Part shown: one piece after another, positions 17,120-26,725 of the stretch
Layout of the letters: every line of letters starts with the position of its first letter
Numbering within the stretch: position 1 is the stretch's first letter
Assembly: GCA_016200915.1 (NCBI GenBank)
Contig: JACQDV010000037.1
Span: 1 to 64,000, forward strand
Direction of reading: 5' to 3'
Length of the DNA: 64,000 nucleotides
Source: Sphingobacteriales bacterium
GTDB taxonomy: Bacteria > Bacteroidota > Bacteroidia > Chitinophagales > Chitinophagaceae
Program-made: the position numbers and the translations under genes
The notes under the pieces: model-generated
Told to the model about the DNA's origin: nothing
Databases searched by the model: none
Seen by the model: the letters and a program-made list of their open reading frames with translations, nothing else

Positions 17120-18040
17120 TTATCTGCTACCACCTGGTCTTCTTGGGGCACCAGAGCCTGAACGGCCGGGGCCGCCACCACCACGTCTGTTACCACCACC
17201 TCTCGGACCACCGCCTGCATTACCACCACCTGGTCCACCACGGCGACCGCTACCTTTTCTTTCACCACCTTCTTCGCCTTCTGCTTCAAACTTAGGGCCT
17301 CTTTCCACTACTTCTTCTGTTTCTTCTGACTCATCCGCTTTCTCTGCTTGTCTTTCAGCCAGCCCTTCTGCAATAGCTGCAGTGATATACTGAGCGATGA
17401 TAGCGATTGACTTAGTCGCATCATCATTAGCAGGAATAGAAAAGTCAACTTTGTTTGGATCGCAGTTGGTATCCACCACGCCAAAAGTAGAGATGCCTAA
17501 ACGTTTGGCTTCAGCCAAAGCGATGTGCTCGTGACCAATATCTACTATGAATAAAGCAGCAGGAATACGGCCCAACTGAGCGATACCTCCTAATACTTTT
17601 TCCATTTTTTCTTTATCACGGGTTAACGTTAAGCGTTCTTTTTTTGTGATGCTGTCGAGTGTGCCATCATTCAGCATTTTTTCAATGCTCTGCATTTTCT
17701 TCACACTCTTACGTACCGTGTTGAAGTTGGTTAAGAAACCACCTAACCATCTTTCAGTAACATAAGGCATGTTTACCTTTTGTGCACATTCGGTAATGAT
17801 TTCTTTGGCTTGTTTCTTTGTGCCTACAAACATTATTTTCTTACCGCTTTTTGCAATTTGTTTTAATGCAGCAGCAGTTTCCTGTAAACCTTCCACCGTT
17901 TTGTTGAGGTCAATAATGTGTATGCCTTTCTTTTCAGCAAAGATGTAAGGCAGCATCTTGGGGTTCCACTTCTTACGCAGGTGACCAAAGTGTACACCGG
18001 CTTCGAGTAATTGCTGTTGTAATGAAGTGTTATTTTCCAT
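17120..18040 (-). CDS. rpsB: ribosomal protein S2 with Gly/Arg-rich tail
   Basis: Small-subunit protein S2, 306 residues. Core motifs are LLEAGVHFGHLRKKWNPKM, the coiled-coil region after RWLGGFLTNFNTV, and VDTNCDPNKVDFSIPANDDA. The core ends near residue 225; after it comes an acidic stretch (ESEETEEVVE) and then a tail of about 50 residues made almost only of Gly, Arg, Ser and Pro (GGPGGGNAGGGPRGGGNRRG). The family is usually about 230-270 residues, so the tail is an addition. RGG-like tails bind RNA in other proteins; a role on the ribosome is only inferred. Confidence 0.97.
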   Translation of the reverse strand: MENNTSLQQQLLEAGVHFGHLRKKWNPKMLPYIFAEKKGIHIIDLNKTVEGLQETAAALKQIAKSGKKIMFVGTKKQAKEIITECAQKVNMPYVTERWLGGFLTNFNTVRKSVKKMQSIEKMLNDGTLDSITKKERLTLTRDKEKMEKVLGGIAQLGRIPAALFIVDIGHEHIALAEAKRLGISTFGVVDTNCDPNKVDFSIPANDDATKSIAIIAQYITAAIAEGLAERQAEKADESEETEEVVERGPKFEAEGEEGGERKGSGRRGGPGGGNAGGGPRGGGNRRGGGGPGRSGSGAPRRPGGSR

Positions 18041-18049
18041 TATAATTTG

Positions 18050-18133
18050 TTTATAGTTTTTTGTTTATTGTTTCTGGTTAGTTTAAAGTTTGTTGTTCAT
18101 TTACTATAAACTACAAACCATAAACCACAAACC
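18050..18133. repeat. imperfect dyad of AAACTACAAACC-type words before rpsB
   Basis: The left part contains TTTATAGTTTTTTGTTTATTG and the right part CTATAAACTACAAACCATAA, its rough reverse complement. It fills the rpsI-rpsB spacer and resembles the word-repeat leaders near eno. Confidence 0.4.
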
Positions 18134-18136
18134 GTA

Positions 18137-18526
18137 TTAACGTTTACTGAACTGGTAGCTGCGACGGGCTTTCTTATGACCAAATTTCTTACGCTCAACA
18201 GAACGTGGGTCACGTTTTAATAAACCAGCACCCTTCAATACCGGGCGGAATTCAGCATTTACTTCCACCAGTGCACGGGCAATACCCAGCATGGCTGCTT
18301 CTGCCTGTCCTTTTACCCCACCACCGCTTGCGTTGATTTTTACATCAAATTTGTCGATGGCTTCAATTGCTTTTAAAGGACGTTCAACCTGGTTTTGTAA
18401 ATAAACCAGCGGGAAATAAGTTTTATAATCTTTGTCGTTAACAGTAATGCTGCCATTCCCTTTTGAAAGGAATACACGGGTGATGGCTTCCTTACGACGA
18501 CCAACTGTATTTTTTTGCTTTTCCAT
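18137..18526 (-). CDS. rpsI: ribosomal protein S9
   Basis: A 129-residue small-subunit protein: GRRKEAITRVFL at the N-terminus, INASGGGVKGQAEAAMLGIA in the centre and the basic C-terminal tail KKFGHKKARRSYQFSKR, whose last Lys-Arg reaches the ribosomal P site and contacts tRNA. It follows rplM by 94 bp, the near-universal order. Confidence 0.98.
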   Translation of the reverse strand: MEKQKNTVGRRKEAITRVFLSKGNGSITVNDKDYKTYFPLVYLQNQVERPLKAIEAIDKFDVKINASGGGVKGQAEAAMLGIARALVEVNAEFRPVLKGAGLLKRDPRSVERKKFGHKKARRSYQFSKR

Positions 18527-18620
18527 TTTATTTTTATTTCTGATTTCAGGTTTCTGATTTCAAGATGAGTGAACCAGGAATCTGAATGTTTTTAAAATTT
18601 TGAAACTTGAAATTTTGAAA

Positions 18621-19064
18621 TTAAAATTTAAGTTCTTTTGGTTGTTGTGCAGTGTGCGGATGTTTATCACCAGCGTACACAAATAATTTCTTAACCATTT
18701 TACGGCCAAGACGATTTTTTGGCAGCATCCCTTTAACTGCTCTTTCTAATAAAGCATCGGGACGACGGGCCAATAAGCTTCCGGCAGTTTCTTCTTTTAA
18801 ACCACCAGGATAACCAGAGAAGTTTTGGTAAACTTTATCTTCTAATTTGTTTCCGGTGAACTTAACCTTGTCGGCATTAATGATGATTACAAAATCTCCG
18901 CAATCAACGTGTGGAGTGTAGTACGCCTTGTTCTTACCACGAAGAACCGCAGCGATTTTAGCACACATACGACCAACGGTTTGATTAGTACCGTCAACAA
19001 CGTACCAATTACGCTGCACGGTAGCCGCATTCGCATGTTTAGTAGTGAAATGTAGTTTACTCAT
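18621..19064 (-). CDS. rplM: ribosomal protein L13
   Basis: A 147-residue large-subunit protein and an early assembly factor. The family marks NWYVVDGTNQTVGRMCAKIA, DFVIIINADKVKFTGNKL, YPGGLKEETAGSLLARRPD and GMLPKNRLGRKMVKKLFVYAG are seen. First gene of the rplM-rpsI-rpsB-tsf cluster, with a good promoter candidate about 60 bp upstream. Confidence 0.98.
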   Translation of the reverse strand: MSKLHFTTKHANAATVQRNWYVVDGTNQTVGRMCAKIAAVLRGKNKAYYTPHVDCGDFVIIINADKVKFTGNKLEDKVYQNFSGYPGGLKEETAGSLLARRPDALLERAVKGMLPKNRLGRKMVKKLFVYAGDKHPHTAQQPKELKF

Positions 19065-19123
19065 TTTATTATCTGTTTTTTATGATACCGCCGCCATCCC
19101 GGCAGTAAATTTTAATTGGAGCG

Positions 19124-19155
19124 CAAAGGTGAGGCAGGGCAATTGATTTACCAAA
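19124..19155 (-). promoter_or_regulatory. candidate promoter of the rplM cluster
   Basis: On the minus strand, TTTG (19152-19155) is followed after 20 bp by CACCTTTG (19124-19131). This fits the Bacteroidota pattern of TTTG at -33 and TAnnTTTG at -7 with one mismatch. The implied 5' leader is about 50-55 nt. Confidence 0.45.
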
Positions 19156-19290
19156 GATTTAAACAACTATTTTTCATAGCACCTTTATAACTTATTGATT
19201 TTTAATAAATATTTTGCTCTTCTGAAAAATTCGTTTTTTTTATGAAGCCTTTTCTTCACTTCATTGCTCATAAAAATTTTGTTGTAACAA

Positions 19291-19300
19291 CAATCGATTG
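19291..19300. promoter_or_regulatory. possible LacI-type operator before the sucrose operon
   Basis: A perfect CAATCGATTG palindrome with a central CG, framed by AACAA words, lies 83 bp upstream of the transporter start. LacI-family sites often have this form. It is short and AT-rich, so chance is not excluded. Confidence 0.25.
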
Positions 19301-19382
19301 CAACAACTATCAACGGATAGAATGCTTTTTTTATATTTCATACAGCGTAAATTGGGGGTTCTTACACTCAATCAACTTGCTT

Positions 19383-21128
19383 ATGTACTTCGCAAAACCC
19401 AGGCTTAGTTTCTGGCAGATTATCAATATGAACTTAGGATTCTTTGGAATCCAGTACAGTTTTGGTTTACAGCAAAGTGCAGTAAACCCTATTTACGATT
19501 TTTTGGGTGCAAGCCCCGATCAGATTCCAATTTTAAATTTAGCTGGTCCGCTCACTGGTTTAATTATACAACCAATCATAGGTACACTTAGCGATAAAAC
19601 CTGGAGTGAAAACTGGGGAAGAAGAAAACCTTATTTTTTTATTGGCGCTGTATTATGCAGTATTGCGCTATTTCTTTTTCCATTTAGCAGTGCTTTATGG
19701 ATGGCGGTAGGTTTATTATGGATACTTGACATTGGTAATAATACAGCCATGGAACCATACCGGGCTTTTGTTGCTGATAAACTTGATAAATCACAACAGG
19801 CAACCGGTTTCCAGGCCCAAAGTTTTTTTACCGGGCTTGGACAAACTCTTGCTAACTTTTCTTTGCTCACCTTTCCTTTAATTTTTATTGGTAAAACAGG
19901 CAAGCTACCTACATGGGTTTTTGCATCTTTTTTTCTTGGTGCTTTTTGTTCAGTCGCCACTGTATGGTGGAGTATGAAAAAAACACCGGAGATACCTCCT
20001 ACCGATGAAGAGATAAAAGAAATAAAAGAATACAATCGCAATAAGCCAAGTCCTTTTATTCAAATTGTTACCGTATTGATTGTAATTGCAGCTGGCCCGG
20101 TAGGTATTTATTTTTTGCTGAAGAATGTTGTGAATAACGATTTATTGAGTTTGTTACTGCTGCCCATTTGTTTCACATGGGCTTTCTTCCTTTATACATT
20201 GATAAAAAATCCTGACAGTAATAATGCAATAGTAAAAACATTACAGGCTGTATTGTCGCCATTTATTGAAATTGTGCATGCCATACAATCAATGCCCAAA
20301 ATAATGTGGATGCTGGCAATAGTTTATTTATTTCAGTGGTATGCATTGTTTTGTTACTGGCAAAACTCATCAAAAGCTGTTGCTGAAAACGCTTATGGCT
20401 GGCATTACCAGGAATTGAATGACCAGGAAAAAGTTATGATGAATAACTATGCAGCATTTAAGGATGGTGTAAAAAAGTATGCAGAGGAAAATAAATTGAA
20501 TGCCGAAGAAATTTTTAAGAGTGATGCTACAGCTTCCGCATTGCTTGCTGCATACAAAGACAAAGTAACTTCAGCTGTTGCCGATAATGATATTGCATCC
20601 ATCGAGACTATTGAAGCCAACAATCAGAAATATGAAAAAGCAGTGTCAGAAACGGGTGGTGTTAATGGTTGGTATAATATCGTAACATTTTTAGTTGCAT
20701 TTTTATTGGTAGGCTTTGCAAAAAAGATTGGCGCCAAATATGTCCACTTTATTTGTTTACTGCTGGCAGGTACTGGCTTTGTTGTCTTTTCGCAGGCACA
20801 TCAATTGAGTTTATTTTATGTTGCCATTACGGGCTTTGGCATCGGTTGGGCCAGCATGATGGGTATTCCTTATTTAATGGTGGTGGGTGATATACCCAAA
20901 GAAAAATATGGTGTGTACATGGGAATTATAAATATGATGATCGTAATTCCAATGTTTATTCAAACTACCACTTTTGGTTTTGTTATGAAACACTATTTAC
21001 ATAACGACAGCAGTAAGGCGATACAGTTTGCAGGCATATTATTATTAATTGCTGCAACGCTTACATTACTGATAAAGGCTAAAAAAATTACCGGTGATGT
21101 TGAAATGCCTGCTGGTGGTGGCCACTAA
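19383..21128 (+). CDS. MFS sugar symporter, SLC45/sucrose-transporter-like
   Basis: An inner-membrane protein of 581 residues with about 12 helices. LQQSAVNPIYDFLGASPDQI, LNLAGPLTGLIIQPIIGTLS, WGRRKPYFFIGA and NTAMEPYRAFVAD are typical of the glycoside-pentoside-hexuronide/SLC45 sucrose-maltose carriers. A hydrophilic loop of about 95 residues lies between helices near residues 335-435. The frame is open to 19242, but those codons show no family likeness; MYFAKPRLSFWQIINMNLG at 19383 is the start. It opens an operon with a GH13 lipoprotein, a PfkB kinase and an amylosucrase-like enzyme, so sucrose or another alpha-glucoside is the likely cargo. Confidence 0.87.
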   Translation: MYFAKPRLSFWQIINMNLGFFGIQYSFGLQQSAVNPIYDFLGASPDQIPILNLAGPLTGLIIQPIIGTLSDKTWSENWGRRKPYFFIGAVLCSIALFLFPFSSALWMAVGLLWILDIGNNTAMEPYRAFVADKLDKSQQATGFQAQSFFTGLGQTLANFSLLTFPLIFIGKTGKLPTWVFASFFLGAFCSVATVWWSMKKTPEIPPTDEEIKEIKEYNRNKPSPFIQIVTVLIVIAAGPVGIYFLLKNVVNNDLLSLLLLPICFTWAFFLYTLIKNPDSNNAIVKTLQAVLSPFIEIVHAIQSMPKIMWMLAIVYLFQWYALFCYWQNSSKAVAENAYGWHYQELNDQEKVMMNNYAAFKDGVKKYAEENKLNAEEIFKSDATASALLAAYKDKVTSAVADNDIASIETIEANNQKYEKAVSETGGVNGWYNIVTFLVAFLLVGFAKKIGAKYVHFICLLLAGTGFVVFSQAHQLSLFYVAITGFGIGWASMMGIPYLMVVGDIPKEKYGVYMGIINMMIVIPMFIQTTTFGFVMKHYLHNDSSKAIQFAGILLLIAATLTLLIKAKKITGDVEMPAGGGH

Positions 21129-21138
21129 AAAAATTTAC

Positions 21139-22896
21139 ATGAAGAAATATTTATTGTATATCATCTGCTGCATATTTTTTTCAGCAATTATCATATCCTG
21201 TAATAACAATGTTGGTGAGAAAAAAGAGACGTTTGCTGATTCATTAAACAGGAAGTGGTGGAAGGAAGCTGTGGTGTATCAAATCTATCCCCGCAGTTTT
21301 AAAGACAGTGATGGTGATGGTGTGGGTGATCTGAAAGGCATCATTTCAAAATTAGATTATATAAAAAGTTTAGGGGTAACGGCGGTTTGGTTAAATCCCA
21401 TTTATAGTTCGCCCAACGATGATAACGGATATGATGTGAGCGACTACCGTAACATCATGAAAGATTTTGGAACAATGGATGATTTTAATGCATTGCTCAA
21501 AGGCATGCATGACCGTGGTATTAAACTGGTGATGGATATTGTAGTAAACCATAGCAGTGATGAACATGAATGGTTTAAGCAAAGCCGCAGTTCAAGAACA
21601 AGTCCTTACAGGGATTATTATCATTGGTGGAATGCTGAAAGAGGTAAGCCGCCTTACCGCTATAGTTTATTTGATGTAAATCATGATGCTTGGAAATATG
21701 ATTCTGTAACCAATGCTTATTACCTGCATTATTTTTCCCGCAAACAACCTGATTTGAATTGGGAAAACCCAACCCTCCGTCAGGAAATTTATGCTATGAT
21801 GCGTTACTGGGCTGATAAAGGTGTGGATGGTTTCCGGTTAGATGCATTTCAATTCGCTGCAAAAGATACTACCTGGCCGGTATTGCCTCCTGATTTAAAA
21901 ACAGATTTTGTAAAATACTATGCCATGGGCGATGGCCTGCACGATTACTTAAAAGAAATGAACAAGGAAGTGTTTAGTAAGTATGATGTAATGAGTGTAG
22001 CAGAAGGAGCAGGAAAAACATTGGAAGATGCGCATAATTTAGTGGATGAAGAGCGACACGAATTAGGAATGGCGTATCCATTTGATGCAGTTGATCTTGC
22101 TAAGTATCCTTCAACACCTGGTGGAGAGCAATACAGCATTCTAAAATTCAAAGAAATATTTTCAAAATTGGATAGTGCTTTTGCTGAAAAAGGCTGGCTA
22201 TCTGTTTTTCTTTCCAATCATGACCAGTCAAGATTAGTTACAAGGTTTGGAAACGATGCTCCGGAATTCAGAGATCCTTCCGCTAAAATGCTTATCACTT
22301 TTTTAATGAGCATGCGTGGCACTCCTTATTACTATAATGGTGATGAATTAGGCATGACGAATATTCGTTTTGATAAAATTGAAGATTACCGTGACGTGGC
22401 AACACTGAACGAATATCAATATCAAAAAACACATAGCGGCGACTTAGCCGAATTCATCAAACGAAAAGCTTTTGAAAGCCGTGATAATGGCCGTACTCCT
22501 TTTCAATGGGATACCACAACCAATGCAGGCTTCAGCTCTGGTACACCGTGGATAAAAGTAAATCCAAACTATGCTGCTATCAATGCTGCTGCGCAGGATA
22601 AAGATGCTAACTCTGTTTTAAATTACTTCAGAAAGATGGTGCAGTTAAGAAAAGATAATCTTGCTCTGGTATATGGAAAATATACATTGCTTGACAAAGA
22701 TAATCCTGCGGTGTATGCATACACGAGAGAATTTAATGGCAAGAAATTTTTAGTGTTGCTCAACTTTACTGCAAAAGATGCAACGGTAAAAACCGGCATT
22801 GATATTTCAAAAGCAAAACTGCTTATTAATAATTATTCAACTGCTTCTGCTAATGGATCGTTGAAACCATACGAAGCGGTGGTTTATGAATTATAA
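21139..22896 (+). CDS. GH13 alpha-glucosidase/alpha-amylase lipoprotein
   Basis: A 585-residue lipoprotein (signal segment to about residue 20, lipobox IISC) and so an outer-membrane or periplasmic enzyme. The GH13 catalytic barrel shows WKEAVVYQIYPRSFKDSDGDG, DIVVNHSSDEHEWF, nucleophile Asp in GVDGFRLDAFQ, acid Glu in VMSVAEGAG and the third acid in SNHDQSR. QIYPRSFKDS and the overall form point to the oligo-1,6-glucosidase/alpha-glucosidase subgroup, acting on short alpha-glucosides. It starts 10 bp after the transporter stop; an earlier in-frame ATG overlapping the transporter gives no signal peptide and is rejected. Confidence 0.9.
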   Translation: MKKYLLYIICCIFFSAIIISCNNNVGEKKETFADSLNRKWWKEAVVYQIYPRSFKDSDGDGVGDLKGIISKLDYIKSLGVTAVWLNPIYSSPNDDNGYDVSDYRNIMKDFGTMDDFNALLKGMHDRGIKLVMDIVVNHSSDEHEWFKQSRSSRTSPYRDYYHWWNAERGKPPYRYSLFDVNHDAWKYDSVTNAYYLHYFSRKQPDLNWENPTLRQEIYAMMRYWADKGVDGFRLDAFQFAAKDTTWPVLPPDLKTDFVKYYAMGDGLHDYLKEMNKEVFSKYDVMSVAEGAGKTLEDAHNLVDEERHELGMAYPFDAVDLAKYPSTPGGEQYSILKFKEIFSKLDSAFAEKGWLSVFLSNHDQSRLVTRFGNDAPEFRDPSAKMLITFLMSMRGTPYYYNGDELGMTNIRFDKIEDYRDVATLNEYQYQKTHSGDLAEFIKRKAFESRDNGRTPFQWDTTTNAGFSSGTPWIKVNPNYAAINAAAQDKDANSVLNYFRKMVQLRKDNLALVYGKYTLLDKDNPAVYAYTREFNGKKFLVLLNFTAKDATVKTGIDISKAKLLINNYSTASANGSLKPYEAVVYEL

Positions 22897-22900
22897 TTTT

Positions 22901-23854
22901 ATGAACAAAATACTTTGTATCGGAGAAGCTTTAATTGATATGATTTGTACCGACAAAGGCAAATCATTATCCGAAGGACAAAACTTTTTAAAAAAACCCG
23001 GAGGTGCACCCACCAATGTAGCGGCAGCCATCGCTGCATTGGGTGGGGAAGTAGAGTTAGCTGCTAAAGTTGGGGCTGATCCGTTTGGCAAACATTTGAT
23101 TGATGTAATGCAATCCTTTAATGTTTCTACCAAGTGGGTGTTACAGGATGAGCATTATTTCACCACATTCGCTTTTGTTTCATTAATGGAAAATGGAGAG
23201 AGAGATTTTTATTTCAACCGTGGTGCGGATGGTCAGTTGAGTAATGAAGAAGTGGATGGTATCAATCTGGATGAATTTTCTATTCTGCATTTTGGATCAG
23301 CAACCGGTTTTTTATCCGGGCCCTTACAAGCAGCATATGCAGGCTTGCTGATGAAAGCTCTTCAAAAAAATATCTTCATCAGCTTTGATCCAAACTATCG
23401 TCATTTATTATTCCGTAACAACATTCAAAGTTTTGTTGACCAGAGCTGGAACTTTCTAAACAGTTGTCATTTCTTTAAAGTAAGTGATGAAGAAGCAATG
23501 CTGTTAACAGGCAAATCAACGCTGGCTGATGCAACAACTGTTCTGCTGGAAAAAACCAGCAGTGCGTTTGCTATTACACTTGGCAAAGAAGGAACTTTAC
23601 TTGGATTAAATAAAGAAACACATATTGTTCGCAGTATAGAAGTAAAACCGGTTGATACCACCGGAGCCGGTGATGCATTTGTTGGTGCGGTGCTGTATCA
23701 ACTCAGCAGTAAAACATTGGCTGAAATAAAGAGTATGGACGCTGAACAGTGGAAGCATATCATCTTAAATGCCAACAAAGCCGGTGCAAGAACCTGTGAA
23801 TATATGGGAGCCATGGAAGCATTTAAACATTTAAGCAGTGATATTTTCAAATAA
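22901..23854 (+). CDS. PfkB-family sugar kinase, probable fructokinase
   Basis: A 317-residue ribokinase-fold kinase. MNKILCIGEALIDMI at the start, the sugar-binding GGAPTNVAAAIAALGG and the C-terminal PfkB signature DTTGAGDAFVGAVLYQL with its catalytic Asp are clear. It starts 4 bp after the GH13 stop; an ATG 15 bp upstream overlaps that gene and is less likely. Next to a sucrose-type transporter and an amylosucrase-like enzyme, which would release fructose, ATP-dependent phosphorylation of fructose is the natural inference; the sequence alone does not exclude another ketose or ribose. Confidence 0.88.
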   Translation: MNKILCIGEALIDMICTDKGKSLSEGQNFLKKPGGAPTNVAAAIAALGGEVELAAKVGADPFGKHLIDVMQSFNVSTKWVLQDEHYFTTFAFVSLMENGERDFYFNRGADGQLSNEEVDGINLDEFSILHFGSATGFLSGPLQAAYAGLLMKALQKNIFISFDPNYRHLLFRNNIQSFVDQSWNFLNSCHFFKVSDEEAMLLTGKSTLADATTVLLEKTSSAFAITLGKEGTLLGLNKETHIVRSIEVKPVDTTGAGDAFVGAVLYQLSSKTLAEIKSMDAEQWKHIILNANKAGARTCEYMGAMEAFKHLSSDIFK

Positions 23855-23887
23855 CCAACAACCAGAAACCAGTAACAAGCAACTGCT

Positions 23888-25840
23888 ATGTACGATCGTC
23901 AGCTTCATCAGCATATCAACTCTATTCTTCTGCAAAACAAAATTGATATTGCCGGAAAGGATAATTTGTTTTATGTACGCATGATGGCCAATGCGGATAC
24001 ACTTAGTTATTTGTATAATGAAATTTATAGTAAGCATCCTGAATCAGCGGTATTGTTTGATCAGTTGATAGAAACTATTATTAAGGCGTATGTGAATCGT
24101 CCTGAAGCCATGAAGACGAAGGATGAAGAAAAAGAACAAAAAGGAAACTGGTTTCTCAGTAATGAGATTACCGGCATGAGTTTATATGTGGATCGTTTTT
24201 GTGGTAACATCAAAACGCTTGGAACCAAGCTGGATTATTTTCAAAAACTCGGTGTAAACTTTTTACACCTGATGCCGTTGTTTGAAAGTCCTGAAGGAGA
24301 AAGTGATGGTGGTTATGCTGTTTCTGATTTCAGAAAAGTAGATGAACGCTTTGGTTCATTAAAGGAATTGCAATCGCTGCAACAAAAGATGAATAAAGCC
24401 GGCATGTATCTGATGATTGATATTGTACTCAATCACACCTCTCATCGCCATGAATGGGCCGAGAAAGCAAAAGCTGGTGATTCAACTTACCAGCAATACT
24501 TTTACATGTTTGATGATCGCCGTATTCCTGATGAGTATGATAAAGCAATGCCTGAAATTTTTCCTGAAAGTTCACCGGGCAATTTCACTTATGTACAGGA
24601 ATGTAATAAATGGGTGATGACGGTTTTTCATCATTACCAATGGGATTTGAATTATACAAATCCGGTTGTACTCAGAGAAATGCTGGATAATATTTTCTTC
24701 TATGCCAATCTTGGTGTTGATATTCTTCGTATTGATGCACCTGCATTCATCTGGAAACAGTTAGGTACTACTTGTCAAAACTTGCCGCAAGCTCATAGTT
24801 TATTAAGATTAATAAAACAATGTGTGATGATCGCCACACCGGGTATGGCTTTATTAGGCGAAGCAATAGTAGCGCCTAAAGAGATCATGAAATATTTTGG
24901 TACCGGTTTATACACTGCTAAAGAATGTGATTTTGCTTATAATGCCACACACATGGCTTTGCAATGGGATATGCTGGCTACCGGTGATACAAGAGTAATG
25001 CTGGCAGCACAACATGAAATTTTGCAAAAACCATTTGGTACATCCTGGATCACTTATACCCGTTGTCATGATGATATTGGATTAGGATATGATGATTACA
25101 TGATTCAGTATGCAGGATACAATCCTTATGAACACCGTAAATATTTAAAAGAATATTATGCCGGTGTTTATCCCGGCAGTCCTGCTATGGGGGCATTGTT
25201 TTCAACCAACCCCAAAACAGGCGATGCAAGAATAAGCGGATCATTGGCTTCTTTATGCGGATTAGAAAGAGCCATCACTAATAATGATGAGCAGGCGATT
25301 GAAATGTCTATCCGTAAAATATTGCTGATGCAGGCGCATAGCTTTTTCCTTGGCGGTGTTCCTATGCTCTTTTATGGTGATGAAGCAGGATACACCAATG
25401 ATTATTCCTATTTAAATGATCCGGGCAAAAGCTATGATAACCGCTGGATGCATCGCCCTGTTATTGACTGGGAAAAGAATAAACGAATTGTAGAAGACGG
25501 AACAATTGAGAACAAAGTATTTTCAGCCACAAAAAAACTAATCAGCCTGAGAAAAAAATTGACCGTAGCAAGCGATTATAAAAATCTTACCTGGTTAACA
25601 CCGCATAATATTTATGTGGCCGGGTATTTAAGAACATACGAAGAACAACGCCTGTACGGGATATTTAATTTCAGCAGCAAAACCTCCTATCTAACCTGGC
25701 TTGCGTTTAAAGAGCATGGAAATGTGCCTGTTAAATTATTTGATCACTGGACAGGAAAAGAATTTACCGTGGGCACCAATTACGAGCATTTAATAATTGA
25801 ACCATATGGTTTCCATTTACTGGAACCAATGGAACCGTAA
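23888..25840 (+). CDS. amylosucrase-like GH13 enzyme
   Basis: A 650-residue cytoplasmic protein (no signal peptide) with the long helical N-terminal domain of amylosucrases and a GH13 barrel. Matching marks are LGVNFLHLMPLFESPEGESD, GGYAVSDFRKVD, DIVLNHTSHRHEWA, nucleophile in VDILRIDAPAFIWKQLGT, QNLPQAHSLLR, acid Glu in LLGEAIVAP, and the third acid in RCHDDIGLG. Amylosucrase splits sucrose, building alpha-1,4-glucan and releasing fructose; close relatives are sucrose hydrolases, and which applies here cannot be told. It is the last gene of the four-gene operon, 33 bp after the kinase. Confidence 0.88.
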   Translation: MYDRQLHQHINSILLQNKIDIAGKDNLFYVRMMANADTLSYLYNEIYSKHPESAVLFDQLIETIIKAYVNRPEAMKTKDEEKEQKGNWFLSNEITGMSLYVDRFCGNIKTLGTKLDYFQKLGVNFLHLMPLFESPEGESDGGYAVSDFRKVDERFGSLKELQSLQQKMNKAGMYLMIDIVLNHTSHRHEWAEKAKAGDSTYQQYFYMFDDRRIPDEYDKAMPEIFPESSPGNFTYVQECNKWVMTVFHHYQWDLNYTNPVVLREMLDNIFFYANLGVDILRIDAPAFIWKQLGTTCQNLPQAHSLLRLIKQCVMIATPGMALLGEAIVAPKEIMKYFGTGLYTAKECDFAYNATHMALQWDMLATGDTRVMLAAQHEILQKPFGTSWITYTRCHDDIGLGYDDYMIQYAGYNPYEHRKYLKEYYAGVYPGSPAMGALFSTNPKTGDARISGSLASLCGLERAITNNDEQAIEMSIRKILLMQAHSFFLGGVPMLFYGDEAGYTNDYSYLNDPGKSYDNRWMHRPVIDWEKNKRIVEDGTIENKVFSATKKLISLRKKLTVASDYKNLTWLTPHNIYVAGYLRTYEEQRLYGIFNFSSKTSYLTWLAFKEHGNVPVKLFDHWTGKEFTVGTNYEHLIIEPYGFHLLEPMEP

Positions 25841-25845
25841 GAAGT

Positions 25846-26676
25846 TTATTTTTTTGAATTCAATATATTAAACGGTTTAAAAATTAATCCTGCAGAAGCA
25901 TTCATTGTGCGGGAGCGGTAATACCTGTCGTCATTAAAGTTTACTGATACTTGCCCTTCCAGTGCTATCCATGGATATTTAGGAAACCGGTAAGCTGTTG
26001 TAAGTACAAATTCAGGAAATAACAGTGTTTTATTATTTAATTCATCTAAATGGATATATGCCAATTCTTCGTTGCTGTAATTAGTCATTACATTTTTGTA
26101 GGTTAGTATGTTAAGTCTTAAAGCAGTTCCGAATCTTACACTACCTGTCATAAAATTAACTCCGGGTTGAAAATAAAGTTTAAACGGTTTTGAATTATGA
26201 TATCTTGAGTACTTTGCACTGCCGTTTGTTCCTTCATCTTTTATGTTATAGGTAGCGCTGCCTGCTCCCATATAAATATTTGCAGTAATAGTATTACGTT
26301 TATTTAAAGAAGCAAAATATCCAATACCCAGTTCCCACATTCTCCTTTTGTAGTTTACTAAAGAGGTATCAAATGGAGAAGAACGGTAAGGCAGATAATA
26401 ATTTCTTTCATTACGATAATGATAACTGCCCGTTACTGCAATATGATTAGTGATGGCATAAGCTCCCATCACATCAGCGCCTCTTACTTTGTTTGTATCA
26501 TTAGATCCATCACCGCTATGCGAGCCTCCGGAGATATACATTCCCAGTTTAGAATCATTGGCTTTAGTAAAAAAAGGGTTATTTACAGCAACAGGTGAGT
26601 GAACAAATCTTGGGGATCTGCAGGAAGTAAGAGCCAGCAATAGTAAAATGAAAATAAATACAAGGTTCCGGTTCAT
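25846..26676 (-). CDS. outer-membrane lipoprotein with beta-barrel-like domain
   Basis: A 276-residue lipoprotein: signal segment residues 1-18, lipobox LTSC, then alternating polar and aromatic strands (MGAYAITNHIAVTGSYHYR, WELGIGYFASLNKRNTITAN, FPEFVLTTAYRF) typical of a small outer-membrane barrel. I recognise no named family. It ends 5 bp from the convergent amylosucrase gene stop and lies 49 bp after the trehalase stop, so it may be cotranscribed with trehalase. Confidence 0.6.
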   Translation of the reverse strand: MNRNLVFIFILLLLALTSCRSPRFVHSPVAVNNPFFTKANDSKLGMYISGGSHSGDGSNDTNKVRGADVMGAYAITNHIAVTGSYHYRNERNYYLPYRSSPFDTSLVNYKRRMWELGIGYFASLNKRNTITANIYMGAGSATYNIKDEGTNGSAKYSRYHNSKPFKLYFQPGVNFMTGSVRFGTALRLNILTYKNVMTNYSNEELAYIHLDELNNKTLLFPEFVLTTAYRFPKYPWIALEGQVSVNFNDDRYYRSRTMNASAGLIFKPFNILNSKK

Positions 26677-26725
26677 ACTGCATTGACTACTCTACTATTA
26701 AAACCGCTGCCCTTTATTAAAAATT

